NCBI RefSeq assembly: GCF_001039355.2 | Contig: NW_019775515.1 | Location: 158,466-222,465 of the forward strand | DNA: 64,000 nt | Reading direction: 5' to 3' | Source: Lingula anatina | Taxonomy: Eukaryota; Brachiopoda; Lingulata; Lingulida; Lingulidae | Shown: positions 10,150 to 21,305 of the stretch, in pieces | Position numbering within the stretch: position 1 is the first letter of the stretch | Layout of the letters: each line of letters opens with the position of its first letter | Made by a program: the position numbers and the translations under genes | Notes under the pieces: generated by a model | The model's input: the letters and a program-made list of their open reading frames with translations, nothing else | What the model was told of the DNA's origin: nothing | The model's database searches: none

Positions 10150-11118
10150 TTAAATATCAAAAGTAATTAATCTATTGTCAATTTCTTGGATTTGTTTCTG
10201 TAGTAAAATTATTTGGAGATCTAATTTTTTTTCTTTTTTTACTGCATTTTTCATTTCTTGTTCCAGAAGCTTGGCATGCAAGCCTTCCACTACACTGCTC
10301 TCTGCAAAAACATGAAATCTAAAGGTTATTCATTTCTGCATAGTATCACTTCATATTACATGTAAAATACCAAAACAAAATGATAAAGTGACTTTACCAC
10401 TTGAGTAGTGAAATTACAGTAATGCAAAAGTGTTGAAAACATTAATGCATAACTAATATACCCAGCAAGACTTAAAAATAATTAAATGCAAATATAACTG
10501 ACCATGAATTGTCCTTTTTCTATTTCCTGCACTACCTATAAAGGAAAATGTTGCATGTGCTTCATGAGTATGCCTTTTTATGAATAAGTACTTACAAAGA
10601 AAATGAAAAAAATCTGTCATTAAAACAAAATCAATTTTGCAATTGTTGTTAAACTGTGATATCTTCCATTAATATGTTACATATGTTTTTTAAATTCCAC
10701 ATACATACTTTTTACACTCCCTCTGCTACATGATGGCAGTGTTACAGCAGCCCTGGTGCTGGTTGTTGTTGTTGTTGGAGTTGGGCTGTAAATTGAGCTG
10801 TCATCATTTTCATTGTCATCATCATCATCTGCATCATCATTGCTTACTAAATGATAAATATTTATCAATAAAATTTTAGTATAATAAATTTTACCATTAT
10901 AACTTTCAAACATAAAAAACAATATTTTCTAATTTAAAAGTGAATGTACATTATTTTTATATTCACAATTTTTTAAGGCAACAATTTTATCCTTTCTTAG
11001 TATTATTTTTTTATTTTTATTTTTTTACAAAACCCACCAAGAGCTGACAAATCTGTCATATCAATTGTGCTTAGTGGTTCACAGGTACTTGTGTTTGAAC
11101 AAGAAGGCATTGCAGCTA

Positions 11119-12182
11119 CTGAAATATTTAAAAGGTATATTTATGTTTAGAGGTGGCATAAAAGCAGATCCAAAAAATATTCAATACACCTATTAAATGA
11201 AATACGGTAAAAACTTGGACATTTTGGCAGACCCAGGAGCCAGGAAACATAATTTTGAAATTCTGTCGGATTCACGCAATTTAAAATATAAAAAAATTAA
11301 AGTGACAAAGTGTTCAAGATTTTACCATAAGTTGAATAAATATATAAATTATGATAACATTTCAAACGGTGCACTAACACTCGTTTTTAAACTAAGTAAG
11401 CGATAGTCACATGACCACCTTCATTTTAAAAACCCACAGCTCGAAGCAGGTGCGTTCATTCGACGCCTTTTTTTTTTCGTGAAAATATTACAGTTCTAAA
11501 GAAACGAGTACCTTATGCGAGAGGGATTTGTGAGAAGTGAATGCAGAGGATACATTTTCAGTCATTTCAAACTATTTGGAAGTGATAAAGGATTTACAAG
11601 GCTACGATACAACGAAAGTTTATTACGGCTGCAACGGTTGACTATTATACATAGCAGTAATGTACTACCAGTTCGAAGTGGATGTATTGATTGTGGCATG
11701 CATTTATTGTTTTCGACTATGTTTGATACATTTCAAGGACAAGAGGATATTTCCATTCACATTGGGATTTAACGTTTAGAATCTAATCGTTTAGGACCTC
11801 AACTTTGAGGCATGCGGTGAAAGCGACAGCGGCTGTGAATCAGTAAGTGACTGCCTCGTTATAGAAGTTCAAGGTCAAAGTATATAAACATTGCAGACGA
11901 TATGATTTTATGCAATTTTCTGAGCAACCGAATCACATTCAACACTTATTTTGAAAGTTAAAAAAAAACTATGTGACAATGGAACATTCACTTACGGCGA
12001 ACAAGTTAACATGCAACCGTTTGAGTTTTTTATGTGAACTTAGCTAGAATGATGTGTACCGTGTTCATATTGAAACGGCAGTGTGATTCTCAGTGATTGA
12101 TTTTAGCAGCATTTTCACAAGAAGCGAAGAACATTTTCATCATTTGAAAATATTTTCAAATAAATAAAAATTCATTACTCAC
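11119..12182 (-). other. Intron 1 of the copy-1 Myb-like gene
   Basis: The intron runs from the donor GTGAGT (minus strand, 12182-12177) to the acceptor at 11119-11120. Plus-strand frames at 11197-11406 and 11515-11772 resemble no known family. About 510 bp of this intron and part of exon 2 are missing from copy 2, with the deletion junction near 20228. Confidence 0.6.
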
Positions 12183-12260
12183 CTGTGGTCTCAAAACCTT
12201 CGGCAATACCCTCAAATGAGGGGTCATTGGAATACATCTCTATGATAGACTGTATCATAG

Positions 12261-12709
12261 TGTAATAACCGGTCGGTGGTTATACACTTGTTCTAAGAGT
12301 TACATTTTCACCAATAAGACAACTGAGACAGGCAGGAATAGTTTTCTGTTACATGGTTTATTCAAGCGCCTGAAGACTCAGGTCTCTTCTACCGTATCTA
12401 TAACTATCTCTAACTCTCTCAGTCTGTCAGTCCATCTCAGTGGCTAAGTCACTGCCTTTATACTCTATCTTAATTTGCATTTCAAATTAGCTTTTGTAAC
12501 TGTCATGAAACATGCCATGCCTATGTACATTAACTTTATTGTAGATACATTTAAATTAAATCTTGATTTGCATTTTAAATGAACTTCTCTTAAACTGCCA
12601 TGCAACATGTCATGTCTATTACATTTGAATAATTAAAACGTACAAATATATACATATCTGATGTATGCAAATTTAGAAGACTATCAGTTCTAATTAACGG
12701 ATCACTACA
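12261..12709 (-). repeat. 3' LTR of the non-autonomous element
   Basis: 449 bp, starting TGTAATAACC on + (so ending ...TTACA on the element strand) and nearly identical to 14419-14869. The few differences between the LTRs suggest a recent insertion. Confidence 0.9.
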
Positions 12710-13241
12710 CATATATCTCCCTTTTTTACCGAAAAAAAATTAAGAAACTTAATTTTTTTTTTTTAAAAACCTATTTCACTGACACCTATTTATACACTGT
12801 AATCAATAGAATCTTAAGCTATAATTCAAAGTACATGAACATGTTCTAATCAAATTTAACCAATATTTAACAGTTTAAACAATAATAAAACAACTATAGC
12901 TTCACATAAGCATTTAAGGACTTTTAAACATACTTTAGCTTTGCATAGACATACACACATATTTAAAAATAAAAATCTTACTGCCTTACATCTTTTACTT
13001 AAATCAGTCAATAGATAGTACACGTTTCACAACATAAAAACTGGTGCATGCATTTTAAAAAAATTGGATACAAATAAAGGAAAGTGCCACATACAAAAAT
13101 TAACAGAAAATTTCATGAAAATCAATCTTAGGACAATTTACTAGCCTTATTGAAAAAAATTCCAGAGAAGTTGATATCTCCATTTTATTTTATACATTGA
13201 ATAAAAGAAAAAATAATTATTAAAAATTACTCATGGACAAC
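12710..13241 (-). other. 3' untranslated part of the non-autonomous LTR element
   Basis: AT-rich, non-coding sequence between the ORF stop and the polypurine tract at 12710-12730. I see no remnant of pol in any frame. Confidence 0.7.
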
Positions 13242-14357
13242 TTACTTATTAGAAAAATGCCTTATTTTGCAATGAGGTGGGTACCTCCATTTCTCTATAC
13301 CTTTCAAGTGAGGTTTTTCAGTACTTTCTAAAACATCAAACAAGTCATTCGTTTTCTTCCCTTGTTTTTCATTTCTGTCTTTATCCTGGTAATAAGCAGG
13401 TATATTCAAATTCACCATATCATTGTCCCTTTCCTCAGTACGCAGATCATTCTCTTCCTTCACTTGTTCGTCATTTTCTTCATTGTCCTCATGGTAACAC
13501 ACATATTCAAACAGTTTGGTCTTATCATTGTCCGTTTCTCCAACATGCAGTTTTTCCTTTTCCATTACTTGTTCATCATTTCCGTCATTGTCCCCATAGT
13601 ATCTCTTTTGCTCAATCTTTTCCTTCGCTTGTTCGTCATTTTCTTCGTTTTCTTCATGGTAACACTCATTTTCAATCAGTTTGGTCTTATTGGTGGCCAT
13701 TTCTTCAACACGCAGCATTTCAACATCAGGGGTTTTCATCATCTTATCACAGGGGAACTTCAACATCTTATCATCAGCGGACTTCAACAGTTCAGCATCA
13801 CTGGGCGACAACCTCTCTTCATCAGGGAACAGCAACATTTCTGCATCAGGGGAATTTAATACATCAGAATCACCACTGGTCATAAAGGGTTTCAAAATCT
13901 CATATTCGGGAGATTTTGCTTCGTCAGCAACGTCACTGACCACATTATTGTTGCCTCCATCGGGGAGCTGCAACATCTCGGCACCAGGGAATTCATCTTT
14001 TGGAGATTTGTTAGCAACACCGCTGATCACAATCTCATTGCTCTGGATCCTCTCTCCAACTTCTTTACATGTTACGGTATCTTCACCACAGCTGTCATCA
14101 TCCATTTTGCTTCTCTGCCCCGCTTCCATCTGAATGCTACGTATTATTGCTTCGAAAGATAGTTCGTTTCTGTTGTCAAACTCTGTTGTTTCTTTTTTCA
14201 TAACTTCCCACAGATTTGCAAGGGAATTTGACAATAAAAGTGCATCTTCTTTGCTAGTTTCCTGCGTCTTCAGAACACTACTGATTCCACCCAGACAATC
14301 TAACAGCCTGCTGTAGATGTCTGGGTCTTCATACTGGTCCTCGTCTTCATACAGCAT
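13242..14357 (-). CDS. Unknown acidic 371-residue ORF of the non-autonomous LTR element
   Basis: A single uninterrupted frame starts with an ATG about 45 nt after the primer-binding site, the place where gag normally begins. Residues 1-85 look foldable, with a run of helices rich in Leu and Glu (LLDCLGGISSVLK, SLANLWEVMKK). The middle contains repeated 'EML-x-x-PD' units. The last third has about 40-residue repeats around 'KTKL-x-E-x-x-CYHE' and 'NEENDEQ'. There is no zinc knuckle, no major homology region, no protease Asp-Thr-Gly and no reverse transcriptase. I do not recognise the family. It may be a highly diverged gag, a captured host sequence, or an accessory protein. The frame stayed open while only the flanks are non-coding, which argues it was translated recently. 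Confidence 0.8.
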   Translation of the reverse strand: MLYEDEDQYEDPDIYSRLLDCLGGISSVLKTQETSKEDALLLSNSLANLWEVMKKETTEFDNRNELSFEAIIRSIQMEAGQRSKMDDDSCGEDTVTCKEVGERIQSNEIVISGVANKSPKDEFPGAEMLQLPDGGNNNVVSDVADEAKSPEYEILKPFMTSGDSDVLNSPDAEMLLFPDEERLSPSDAELLKSADDKMLKFPCDKMMKTPDVEMLRVEEMATNKTKLIENECYHEENEENDEQAKEKIEQKRYYGDNDGNDEQVMEKEKLHVGETDNDKTKLFEYVCYHEDNEENDEQVKEENDLRTEERDNDMVNLNIPAYYQDKDRNEKQGKKTNDLFDVLESTEKPHLKGIEKWRYPPHCKIRHFSNK

Positions 14358-14402
14358 CTTGACTATAAACTGCCTTTCTGTCTCAGCTGCTTAAGGTGAA
14401 AC

Positions 14403-14416
14403 CTGGGAGCTCGCCA
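14403..14416 (-). promoter_or_regulatory. tRNA primer-binding site (TGGCGAGCTCCCAG)
   Basis: The site begins 2 nt after the end of the 5' LTR on the element strand. The same 14 bases follow the 5' LTR of the gypsy element at 23836-23849, so both elements are primed by the same tRNA. I cannot name the tRNA with confidence. Confidence 0.75.
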
Positions 14417-14418
14417 TT

Positions 14419-14869
14419 TGTAATAACCGGTCGGTGGTTATACATTTGTTCTAAGAGTTACATTTTCACCAATAAGTCAACTGAGACAGGCAGGAATAGT
14501 TTTCTGTTACATGGTTTATTCAAGCGCCTGAAGACTCAGGTCTCTTCTACCGTATCTATAACTATCTCTAACTCTCTCAGTCTGTCAGTCTCCCTCTCAG
14601 TGGCTAAGTCACTGCCTTTATACTCTATCTTAATTTGCATTTCAAATTAGCTTTTGTAACTGTCATGAAACATGCCATGCCTATGTACATTAACTTTATT
14701 GTAGATACATTTAAATTAAATCTTGATTTGCATTTTAAATGAACTTCTCTTAAACTGCCATGCAACATGTCATGTCTATTACATTTGAATAATTAAAACG
14801 TACAAATATATACATATCTGATGTATGCAAATTTAGAAGACTATCAGTTCTAATTAACGGATCACTACA
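14419..14869 (-). repeat. 5' LTR of the non-autonomous element
   Basis: 451 bp, element strand minus. It holds a TATA box (complement of 14616-14622) and a polyadenylation signal (complement of 14515-14520), in the order expected of U3-R-U5 on this strand. Confidence 0.9.
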
Positions 14870-15465
14870 ATAGAGTCCACTGGGGGATGGACTGGCCTGC
14901 CGCCAGTTCCCCCAGCATGTTTAACCAGCCCATGCCGGATCTTCTTGGCATGGGCAACCATTCCTCTCCACTTTTCCTTACATTCATGGGTGCTCCTCTG
15001 AGCTATGCCAAGTGCACTAACATTGTTGGAAATTTCTTCCCAACAGGTTTTCTTTTGCCTGTTGTCTAAAGTAGTGGTAAGTTTGGACTTGATAGTATTT
15101 TGGTGCACTTGGCACAGCTCAGTAAGGAGGGAGGTTTCCCTGACACTCCAATTGGTCTTCCTTGCCCTCTTACCAGAAGACATTTTCAGAGGTCTGTACT
15201 TTTGTTTTAGCAACAGTGCCTGATGGGTAACCAAATATGGACATAGACCCAGTTGTTCATAGCAACTTCCTCAAAGTGAGGTTGTTCTTAGCAGTTATCC
15301 ACTGTATAGTGATTTTATCCACCGTTTAGTTATCCGCCTGTTTATACGCTCTTTATGCAATGCATTTTTATACACCGTTTAGTTATACGCCGTATAGGGC
15401 ATTTACACACTGTATAGAGTTATCCGGCGTATACTGCTATACGGCTTTCATACAACCCAGCCCTG

Positions 15466-15847
15466 AGAGTATAAACAGGCGGTTAGCTAAACGGTGGATA
15501 AAATCACTATACAGTGGATAATTGCTAAGGACAACCTCACTCTGAAGATAGTTGCTATGAACAACTGGGTCTATGTCCATATTTGGTTACCCATCAGGCA
15601 CTGTTGCTAATCACTTTACTGATAAAACAAATCCAAGAAATTGACAATAGATTAATTACTTTTGATAAATTATTCATTTTTATTTAGCATTTATGGACTG
15701 TTCATCTTTGTCTCAAATACAAGACTTAATTATTGCAATCAAACAAACGCAAAACAATGAGAACTTGTTCTCTCACCGAGAGAGAACAGCTCCTTCAGTC
15801 GCAGGCTGCAGTTCCTCTTCCAACATTCTCTCTATCAAACTAGAGGA
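15466..15847 (-). mobile_element. Inverted, internally deleted Harbinger fragment
   Basis: On the minus strand this joins three Harbinger pieces: part of transposase exon 1 (about 15760-15845), the coiled-coil exon region of the Myb gene (about 15612-15665), and the Myb 5' region with subterminal sequence (15466-15610). It is a MITE-style deletion derivative in opposite orientation, ending at the N at 15848. It abuts copy 1, whose right target duplication (CTG) is at 15463-15465. Confidence 0.8.
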
Positions 15848-15848
15848 N
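15848..15848. other. Single N: possible assembly join
   Basis: The left side ends in the middle of an inverted Harbinger fragment and the right side starts in the middle of a 66-bp satellite unit. Neither structure is completed across the N. Confidence 0.55.
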
Positions 15849-16111
15849 CTTTACCTGTAAATTTTACCAATATGGGTAAGTTATTACTGGGGCTGTGTTT
15901 CCTTTCTATCAAATCTTTACTTGTAAATTTTACCAATATGAGTAATTTACCACTGGGGCTGTGTTCCCTTTCTATCAAATCTTTTACTTGTAAATTTTAC
16001 CAATATGGGTAAGTTATTACTGGAGCCGTGTTTCCTTTCTATCAAATCTTTACTTGTAAATTTTACCAATATGGGTAAGTTATTACTGGGGCTGTGTTCC
16101 CTTTCTATCAG
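15849..16111 (+). repeat. 66-bp satellite array, left part
   Basis: About four units of 66 bp (TTTACTTGTAAATTTTACC, then AATATGGGTAAGTTATTACTG and a Ctttc-rich end). The array continues on the other side of Harbinger copy 2 at 26062, so the transposon inserted into it. The last unit ends at the target duplication CAG (16109-16111). Confidence 0.9.
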
Positions 16112-16294
16112 GGCTGGGTTGTATGAAAGCCGTATAGCACTATACGCTGGATAAATCAGCCGTGTAACTTATACGGTTCTTATACGGGTTGCATGAAAGC
16201 TGTATAACTTTATACGGCGGATAAATCTGCTAAATGGTCGGTTAAAGTTATACGTCTCAGGGAGGTCGTTTAAATAGTTGTACAGTGGATAAAA

Positions 16295-18163
16295 ATGGCG
16301 TACCTGCTGAGGTTCCACAGGAATCCTCAGCAGTATAATCCACCTAGACAGAGGAGAGAGAGGACTTTTCGAAGAGAAGTATTTGACTTTGACGGCTATA
16401 CTGATTCTGAACTGCGTGCAAGGTTTCGTTTTGGCAGAGAAGGCATTAATTTGATAGAGAGAATGTAGGAAGAGGAACTGCAGCCTGCGACTGGCAGGAG
16501 CTGTTCTCTCTCGGTGAGGGAACAAGTTCTCATTGCTTTGCGTTTCTATGCCTGTGGCTCATATCTCCAAGTGGTTGGTGATACAATCGGTGTCGACAAG
16601 GGCACGGTGTGCAGGGTTGTGAGAAAAGTGTCGTTAGCCCTGTGCAGAAGGAAAGACCAATTCATTCAATTCCCAACAGACCCTAGGGAGAAGGCCACGA
16701 TCCGCCGTGGGTTTTTTAGGATTGCCAGATTCCCTGGGGTCATCGGCTGTTTGGACGGAACACACATTAGGATAACGGCGCCCACGTTGAATGAGCCTGC
16801 ATTCGTAAATAGAAAAAACTACCACAGTTTGAATGTCCAGGCTATATGTGACCACAAAGGTATTGATCTTTATTACATATTCAAAACATAAATATTAAGA
16901 GCTCACCGTAAATAACACGACCAACATCTGCAGCGTTCGTGGTTCAACTTCATAAGTCGGCCATTTTTGCGGCCATGACCTTGACTTCTTCAGTGTGACT
17001 GATCGAATGTGCAAGCAATGTTTATGCAGGTGCAACTAATGCAATCTGCTTAGATAATCATTTTTATGAATAACAAAAACATTGCAGAGCCACATAATTG
17101 CAAATTTAAAAGTTAATTCTCATATTAAAACTTGAGTTATAAATAAGTATTGATATAAATGAAGATTAACATGATGAAATTGAATGCTAACATATTACTT
17201 CAATTTTATTTTCATCACCTTGTCATATTCCATTTCATAAAGGCAAACTTATATTAAACTGTTTTGAAAAAAAATTGAAAAAAGTGAAATTGTTGCACAA
17301 ATGTTATGCTTTCACCATTATTATTGTTTTAATTATTGTCTTCCTCTTCTCCTTAAAAAAAAAACATCCTCTATATTCAGTTCCTTTTTTTTTTTTTCTT
17401 TTTATCTCAGGTAGATTTACAAATATCGTTGCCCAGTGGCCTGGTAGTGTCCATGATGCCCATATCTTTTCCACATCAGCGGTTGGGCGTCACCTAAATC
17501 AAAACCAGCAACCAGAGGATGGGGTCCTCCTAGGCGATAGTGGTTATGCCTGCAGGCCATATTTAATGACACCATATCTTCACCCTGTAGGGAGAGCCCA
17601 AAGGAGGTTTAATAGGGCCCACAGGAGCACAAGAAATCTCATAGAGCGAGTGTTTGGCATGTGGAAAAAGAGGCAAGCAACAAAAAAAAATATATATATA
17701 TATATATTTTAAGCAAAATTGATAAAGAAATGAACAAAAAAAAAAAAAAAATGAAATAAAACAATAACCAAATACTTCTTTATGTCTGAGGGATAATAAA
17801 CAATTATGTGTGCATACACTGTGAATGAACATGTTTTAAATGAAAAAAATTGTATCCTCACAAATTATTTAAGTAAATTAATAATAATTAATAATAAATT
17901 AATAATAGAAATAATAATATATATTTCATTTTGCTCATTATAGATTTGGTTGCCTAAATATAGGATTCAGGATGGCCCCAGCTAGAGTGAGTACCATAGT
18001 TGGAGCATGCGCCGTCCTCCACAACATTGCAATAAACTTGAAGGAGCCCATTCCTGACAATGTACAAGTGCCTGCAGACAATGGTGACATGGGGGTGCAG
18101 TATCAAGGACCCCAAGATGGTCGTGCAGTCAGGGATCATCTTGCTTCAACATATTTTGCATGA
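16295..18163 (+). pseudogene. HARBI1-like transposase, copy 2, broken by a nonsense codon
   Basis: The exons 16295-16859, 17411-17672 and 17944-18163 have exactly the lengths of copy 1 (565, 262 and 220 nt). The second intron again needs a GC donor (AG|GCAAGC after 17672). A T-to-A change turns the Leu codon of copy 1 into TAG at 16466-16468, codon 58, removing everything with catalytic residues. The remainder is unharmed and keeps the DGTH, GDSGY and ERVFG motifs. A second start further down would lack the N-terminal domain. The inactivation looks very recent. Confidence 0.92.
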
Positions 18164-18210
18164 TTGATATTTTGGTACCACCAACAACTTGGAGATATGT
18201 AGTTAACAAG

Positions 18211-18421
18211 CATAGAAATGTAAAGCAATGACAACTTGTTCTTTCAAACAGAGAGAACTAAACTGCTAGTGCCTAGCTTCAGTTCCTTTCCAATATTTTC
18301 TCTCAAATTTATATCTTCTCTCCCAAAATGAAACCTTATATGCAGTTCAGAATCAGTGTAAAAGTCAAAGTTAAATATGTGTCTTCGAAACTTCTCTCTT
18401 TCTCCTCTGTCTAAGTGGATT
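18211..18421 (-). pseudogene. Decayed inverted copy of transposase exon 1 (in copy 2)
   Basis: This is the counterpart of 9081-9294. Its presence in both copies means the inverted duplication predates amplification of this Harbinger lineage. Confidence 0.85.
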
Positions 18422-18603
18422 CGATGTCATTACAATCAAATTTAAATATAAAGCAATGAAACTCATTTGCTGTGATGAACCAATATTTATTAACTGTTAT
18501 TTTTAATATTTCCAGATAATTTTTTTGTGTGTGTAACTGTCAATCAACATTTTATGAGAGTTGCTATATTTCAAAAAAATTCCAACAGATATTTATTTCT
18601 AAC

Positions 18604-18637
<34 letters not shown>

Positions 18638-19279
18638 AAGTACATATAAAAGTACTGATTCAGTTTTGTTTCAAATTGTAATCATCTATTCATTATGTGT
18701 TTTGTAATTGAAAAGCAATTATTGTGTTCAACGTGATATCCTTTTATAAATAACATTGTATGTACATTTTCATTAGCACATAATGCAATAAATATTAAAA
18801 TTGACAATAGTAAATAATGTAAAGCTTTAAGAACACAATTGCCATATGTAAAATTCTTCATAAACACCAACTAACACTACACACACTAAAAGTTAACAAT
18901 GCAGCAAAGCTGCCAAATGTAAAAACAAACAAACCAAAAAAAGGCAATAATAATGCACACAATAGGATACAGTCAATTCTGATGCAATAATACATTATGC
19001 TTATAACTGCAAAGTGAACATCAAAATTCAATTATGCACAAAAGGTAATAGTGATGAAGGTAAAGGCATAAGGCTTTAGACCCATTAAAGTTTAAGTTTA
19101 TACTAGGAAATTTCAGAATGAGAAAAAAAAATTTTCACCAGAAAAATTGTATTAATTCAATAAAATTTATAATCCAATAGAGTTGGTTTTCTTATTTGAG
19201 CTGTATGTCAATCATAAGAATCATTCTTTTAAGTTAAAAAAAAAAGTAACAGTTTTTTCTTCATCGTAACATTTAACAT
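18422..19279. other. Harbinger copy 2 interior between converging genes
   Basis: Homologous to 9295-10149 of copy 1. The (TA)n stretch at about 18604-18631 is longer here. No gene can be supported. Confidence 0.55.
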
Positions 19280-21233
19280 TTAAATATCAAAAGTAATTAA
19301 TCTATTGTCAATTTCTTGGGATTGTTTCTGTAGTAAAATTATTTGGAGATCTAATTTTTTTTTCCTTTTTTACTGCATTTTTCATTTCTTGTTCAAGAAG
19401 CTTGGCATGCAAGCCTTCCACTACACTGCTCACTGCAAAGACATGAAATCTAAAGGTTATTCATTTCTGCATAGTATCACTTATATTACATGTAAAATAC
19501 CAAAACAAAATGATTAAGTGACTTTACCACTTGAGTAGTGAAATTAGAGTAATGCAAAAGTGTTGAAAACATTAATGCATAACTAATATATATACCCAGC
19601 AAGACTTAAAAATAATTAAATGCAAATATAACTGACCATGAATTGTCCTTTTTCTATTTCCTGCCCCACCTATAAAGGAAAATGTTGCATGTGCTTCATG
19701 AGTATGCCTTTTTATGAATAAGTACTTACAAAGAAAATGAAAAAAATCTGTCATTAAAACAAAATCAATTTTGCAATTGTTGTTAAACTGTGATATCTTC
19801 CATTAATATGTTACATATGTTTTTTAGATTCCACATACATACTTTTTACACTCCCTCTGCTACATGATGGCAGTGTTACAGCAGCCCTGGTGCTGGTTGT
19901 TGTTGCTGTTGTTGTTGTTGTTGGAGTTGGGCTGTAAATTGAGCTGTCATCATTTTCATTGTCATCATCATCATCTGCATCATCATTGCCTACTAAATGA
20001 TAAATATTTATCAATAAAATTTTGGTATAATAAATTTTACCATTATAACTTTCAAACATAAAAAACAATATTTTCTAATTTAAAAGTGAATGTACATTAT
20101 TTTTATATTCACAATTTGTTAAGGCAACAATTTTATCCTTTCTTAGTATTATTTTTTAAAATTTTTTTTACAAAACCCACCAAGAGCTGACAAATCTGTA
20201 ATATCAATTGTGCTTAGTGGTTCACAGGTACGATACAACGAAAGTTTATTACGGCTGCATCGGTTGACTATATACAGTAATGTACTACCAGTTCGAAGTG
20301 GATGTATTGATTGTGGCATGCATTTATTGTTTTCGACTATGTTTGATACATTTCAAGGACAAGAGAATATTTCCATTCACATTGGGATTTAACGTTTAGA
20401 ATCTAATCGTTTAGGACCTCAACTACGAGGCTTGCAGTGAAAGAAACAGCGGCTGTGAATCAGTAAGTGACTCTGCCTCGTTATAGAAGTTCAAGGTCAA
20501 AGTATATAAACATTGCAGACGATATGATTTTATGCAATTTTCTGAGCAACCGAATCACATTCAAGACTTATTTTGAAAGTTCAAAACCTATGTGACAATG
20601 GAACATTCACTTACGGCGAACAAGTTAACATGCAACCGTTTGAGTTTTTTATGTAAAGAATGATGTGCACCGTGTTCATATTGAAACGGCAGTGTGATTC
20701 TCAGTGATTGATTTTAGCAGCATTTACACAAGAAACGAAGAACATTTTCATCATTTGAAAATATTTTTCAAATAAATAAAAATTAATTACTCACCTGTGG
20801 TCTCAAAACCTTCAGCAATACCCTCAAATGAGGGGTCATTGGAATACATGTCTATGATAGACTGTATCTGAGAGTCCACTGGGGGATGGGCTGGCCCGCC
20901 GCCAGTTCCCCCAGCATGTTTAACCAGCCCATGCTGGATCTTCTTGGCATGGGCAACCATTCCCCTCCACTTTTCCTTACATTCATGGGTGCTCCTCTGA
21001 GCTATGCCAAGTGCACTGACATTGTAAGAAATCTCTTCCCAACAAGTTTTCTTTTGTCTGTTGTCCAGACTTGTGGTAAGTTTGGATTTGATGGTATTTT
21101 GGTGCACTTGGCACAGCTCAGTTAGGAGGGAGGTTTCCCTCAAACTCCAATTTGTCTTCCTTGCCCTCTTACCAGAAGACATTTTCACAGGACTGTACTT
21201 TTGTTTTAGCAACAGTGCCTGATGGGTAACCAA
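19280..21233 (-). pseudogene. Myb/SANT-like gene of Harbinger copy 2, damaged
   Basis: Exon 1 (21233-20795) is intact here and encodes the whole Myb/SANT-like domain (about residues 26-95, with tryptophans in NWS, CWEEI and KWRG) plus the segment that the LTR insertion splits in copy 1. Exon 3 (about 19990-19843) keeps the acidic and Thr-rich region with an extra (Thr)n from a longer GTT repeat. Exon 2 has lost its acceptor and 5' half in a deletion at about 20228. Exon 4 (19432-19280) has one extra A in an A-run near 19364, which frameshifts into TAG before the coiled coil. A truncated DNA-binding protein is still possible from exon 1. Confidence 0.82.
20229..20794 (-). other. Remnant of Myb gene intron 1 (copy 2)
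   Basis: Matches about 11606-12182 of copy 1. The left edge is the deletion junction, where the GGTAC of exon 2 runs directly into intron sequence (GATACAACG). Confidence 0.7.
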
Positions 21234-21305
21234 ATATGGACATAGACCCAGTTGTTCATAGCAACTTCCTCAAAGTGAGGTTGTTCTTACCAATTATCCA
21301 CTATA

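Larger units (their letters stand above)
12261..14869 (-). mobile_element. Non-autonomous LTR retrotransposon inserted in the Myb-like gene
   Basis: Direct repeats of about 450 bp (12261-12709 and 14419-14869) flank 1.7 kb and differ at only a handful of sites. They are bounded by TG...CA and by a 4-bp target duplication, ATAG (12257-12260 and 14870-14873). Orientation is minus, because only that strand has, in order: TATAAAG in the LTR (14622-14616), AATAAA (14520-14515), a primer-binding site just inside the 5' LTR (14416-14403), an ORF, and a polypurine tract (AAAAAAGGGAGATATA, about 12728-12710) before the 3' LTR. There is no protease, reverse transcriptase or integrase, so it must be mobilised in trans. 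Confidence 0.9.
10150..15234 (-). pseudogene. Myb/SANT-like DNA-binding gene of Harbinger copy 1, split by an LTR element
   Basis: Minus-strand exons: exon 1 from 15234 to 14874, resuming at 12256-12183 across the nested LTR element; exon 2, 11118-11038; exon 3, 10846-10709; exon 4, 10301-10150 with the stop at 10150-10152. Phases agree. Exon 1 carries the Myb/SANT-like trihelix (tryptophans in TNWS, CWEEI and KWRG, about residues 26-95), followed by a Gly/Pro linker. Exon 3 encodes an acidic Asp/Asn run and a Thr/Ser stretch. Exon 4 is a Lys/Glu/Gln coiled coil that probably oligomerises. This is the second Harbinger protein, which in the family binds the ends and carries the transposase into the nucleus. 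Only the 2.6-kb insertion, flanked by ATAG, breaks the frame; the gene was open before that event. Confidence 0.85.
6996..15462 (+). mobile_element. PIF/Harbinger transposon, copy 1
   Basis: The left end begins GGCTGGGTTGTATGAAAGCC at 6996 and the right end is its inverse, finishing at 15462. The 3-bp target duplication is CTG (6993-6995 and 15463-15465), the CWG type typical of PIF/Harbinger. The length is 8,467 bp, or about 5.85 kb without the nested LTR element (12261-14873). It carries the two genes that define the superfamily: a DDE transposase on + near the left end, and a Myb/SANT-like DNA-binding gene on - near the right end, facing each other. Subterminal copies of GGATAA point inward from both ends. 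The transposase frame is intact; the Myb gene is split by the LTR insertion. Confidence 0.95.

Noticed and set aside
11515-11772. An 85-codon frame kept in both Harbinger copies as a third element gene
   Set aside because: It lies in the Myb-gene intron, differs in start and length between copies and is similar only because the copies are recent; no domain recognised.
13277-14316. Plus-strand frames of 150-200 codons opposite the LTR-element ORF
   Set aside because: LTR signals, primer site, polypurine tract and the longest frame all assign coding to the minus strand; these are shadows of acidic codon usage.
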